Below, in pieces: positions 4,525-5,440 of a DNA stretch of 5,440 nt. A program made the position numbers and the translations under genes. Each line of letters begins with the position of its first letter. The first letter of the stretch is position 1. A model generated the notes under the pieces. The model searched no databases and was not told the origin of the DNA. It saw only the letters and a list, made by a program, of their open reading frames with translations. Source of the stretch: Candidatus Acetothermia bacterium (GTDB lineage: Bacteria; Bipolaricaulota; Bipolaricaulia; Bipolaricaulales; Bipolaricaulaceae); contig DSBZ01000051.1 in assembly GCA_011057175.1 (NCBI GenBank), positions 1-5,440 on the forward strand. Direction: 5' to 3'.

Positions 4525-5440
4525 GGGTTGCGCTACGGCACCTCCTGCGGAACCGGCGGCGGACGCTCCTCACTCTCCTGGCGGTCCTGGTCCCGGTGTA
4601 CTTCCTTGTCCTCATGTTCGGATTCGCCAACGCGAACCTCCGGGACATGTTCGAGACCGCAACGCAGTTCGATACGGGCCACGCCCAAATCCGTGCCGCG
4701 TCGACGAGGGCGAGGGGGGAAGCGCTCCCGCTCATGCGCGATCCCTCCGATGCCCTGGGGGTCCTGAGGGAGGTCGAGGGAGTCGAAAGCTGGACGGTGC
4801 GGCTCGATCTTCCAGCCCTGGCGAGCGCCGGGGAGAGGTCGCGGACGATCCAGGTGCGGGGGATCGTCCCTGAGGAGATCGTGGCGGTCAGCTGGCTGTC
4901 CGACCGACTCGTCGGCGGATCGTTCCTCTTCACGGGGGCCCCCGGGGTTCTCGTCGGCGAAGAGCTCGCGCGCCTCCTTGGGGTAGAGGTGGGAGACGAG
5001 ATCGTCCTCCTCGGCGCGCACCCGGAGGCGGGGTTGGGCGCGATCCGGGCGCCGGTGGTCGGGGTGTACCAGGCCCCGGAGGCGACCCTCGGGCGAACGG
5101 TGGTCTACGCCGACCTCGCCATGGCGCGCAAGCTCGCACGGAGCGAGACTGCCGCGACGGCGATCGTGATCCGCGTGGCCAGCGTGGAGAGCCCACGGGA
5201 CCAAGCCGCGCTCGATCGCCTCGTTCGGGACCTACGGGCCGCCCTCCCCGCGGGGTACGAGGTGCAGGACTGGCGGGAGCTCGTCCCGATGGTGGCGACC
5301 TACATGGGTCTCCTGACCCCGGCCCTCCTGATCGTGGGGGCGGTCTTCTTCGCCCTCGGGGGGCTGGTGGTGCTGAACACGATCTACCTGTCGGTGCTCG
5401 AGCGGACGCGTGAGTTGGGGCTCATCCTCTCGCTCGGGGC
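4521..5440 (+). CDS. Second ABC transporter permease, FtsX/LolCE/MacB type, cut at the window edge
   Basis: An uninterrupted frame runs from GTG 4521 to the window end (306 codons seen); the C-terminus lies outside. The start overlaps the previous stop in a GTGA, seven bases after GGAGG (4509-4513). The plan is that of the first permease: basic start RVALRHLLRNRRRT, TM1 (about 15-37), a periplasmic domain (about 38-255) with LRVRG-like strands and a LolCE-type block (IQVRGIVP; GVLVGEELARLLGVEVGDEI), then TM2 (about 262-290) and ERTRELGLILSLGA (292 onward). Two more helices should follow outside. It aligns in order with the first permease but is clearly diverged, so the two probably form a LolC/LolE-like heterodimer. 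An ABC ATPase gene of the LolD/MacB type would be expected just downstream but is not in view. Confidence 0.92.
   Translation, partial: MRVALRHLLRNRRRTLLTLLAVLVPVYFLVLMFGFANANLRDMFETATQFDTGHAQIRAASTRARGEALPLMRDPSDALGVLREVEGVESWTVRLDLPALASAGERSRTIQVRGIVPEEIVAVSWLSDRLVGGSFLFTGAPGVLVGEELARLLGVEVGDEIVLLGAHPEAGLGAIRAPVVGVYQAPEATLGRTVVYADLAMARKLARSETAATAIVIRVASVESPRDQAALDRLVRDLRAALPAGYEVQDWRELVPMVATYMGLLTPALLIVGAVFFALGGLVVLNTIYLSVLERTRELGLILSLG

Overview
This is a GC-rich bacterial window with two compositional halves. From about 1190 to the right end, sample lines run at roughly 70% GC, and the genes there use strongly GC-ending codons, start on ATG, GTG and TTG, and overlap tightly. From 1 to about 1150, sample lines run at roughly 50-55% GC, and this part holds insertion-sequence debris and an unrecognised gene, so it looks like an accessory patch. 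A LolA-like periplasmic protein suggests a two-membrane bacterium. The gene style would fit a lineage such as Bipolaricaulota, but that is an impression; nothing in the window settles the taxonomy.

Left part, minus strand. Positions 1-371 hold a small doubtful ORF that reads on, past one TAA, to the window edge. Positions 383-613 are the 3' end of an IS3-family element: the C-terminus of its transposase plus a terminal-repeat-like end, with the catalytic region missing. Positions 674-1150 encode an unrecognised 158-residue envelope-type protein. Positions 1197-1373 hold a 58-codon gene that overlaps the end of rnhA by four bases. Its C-terminal motif (N-P-WWWPLRR-L-VFGG) recurs as a displaced fragment at 613-651, on the far side of the 158-residue gene. 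The differences between the copies are mostly synonymous or whole-codon, which argues that the small ORF is a real protein gene. Positions 1370-1819 are rnhA, ribonuclease HI, with a full set of catalytic residues.

Middle. Positions 1820-1921 separate rnhA from a divergent TetR-family regulator. They hold back-to-back promoter candidates and an imperfect inverted repeat that is a good operator candidate.

Right part, plus strand. Positions 1922-5440 form one tightly packed operon: a TetR regulator, a FtsX/LolCE-type ABC permease, an exported LolA-like protein, and a second FtsX/LolCE-type permease cut by the window edge. Junctions are ATGA, a 6-base gap and GTGA. The layout suggests a regulated ABC system moving a lipid, lipoprotein or amphiphile between the inner membrane and the periplasm. 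No ATPase is in the window; one is expected just downstream.

I see no tRNA, rRNA, CRISPR array or convincing intrinsic terminator. The least expected signal is the duplicated WWWPLRR tail, not a recognisable new defence or mobile system.
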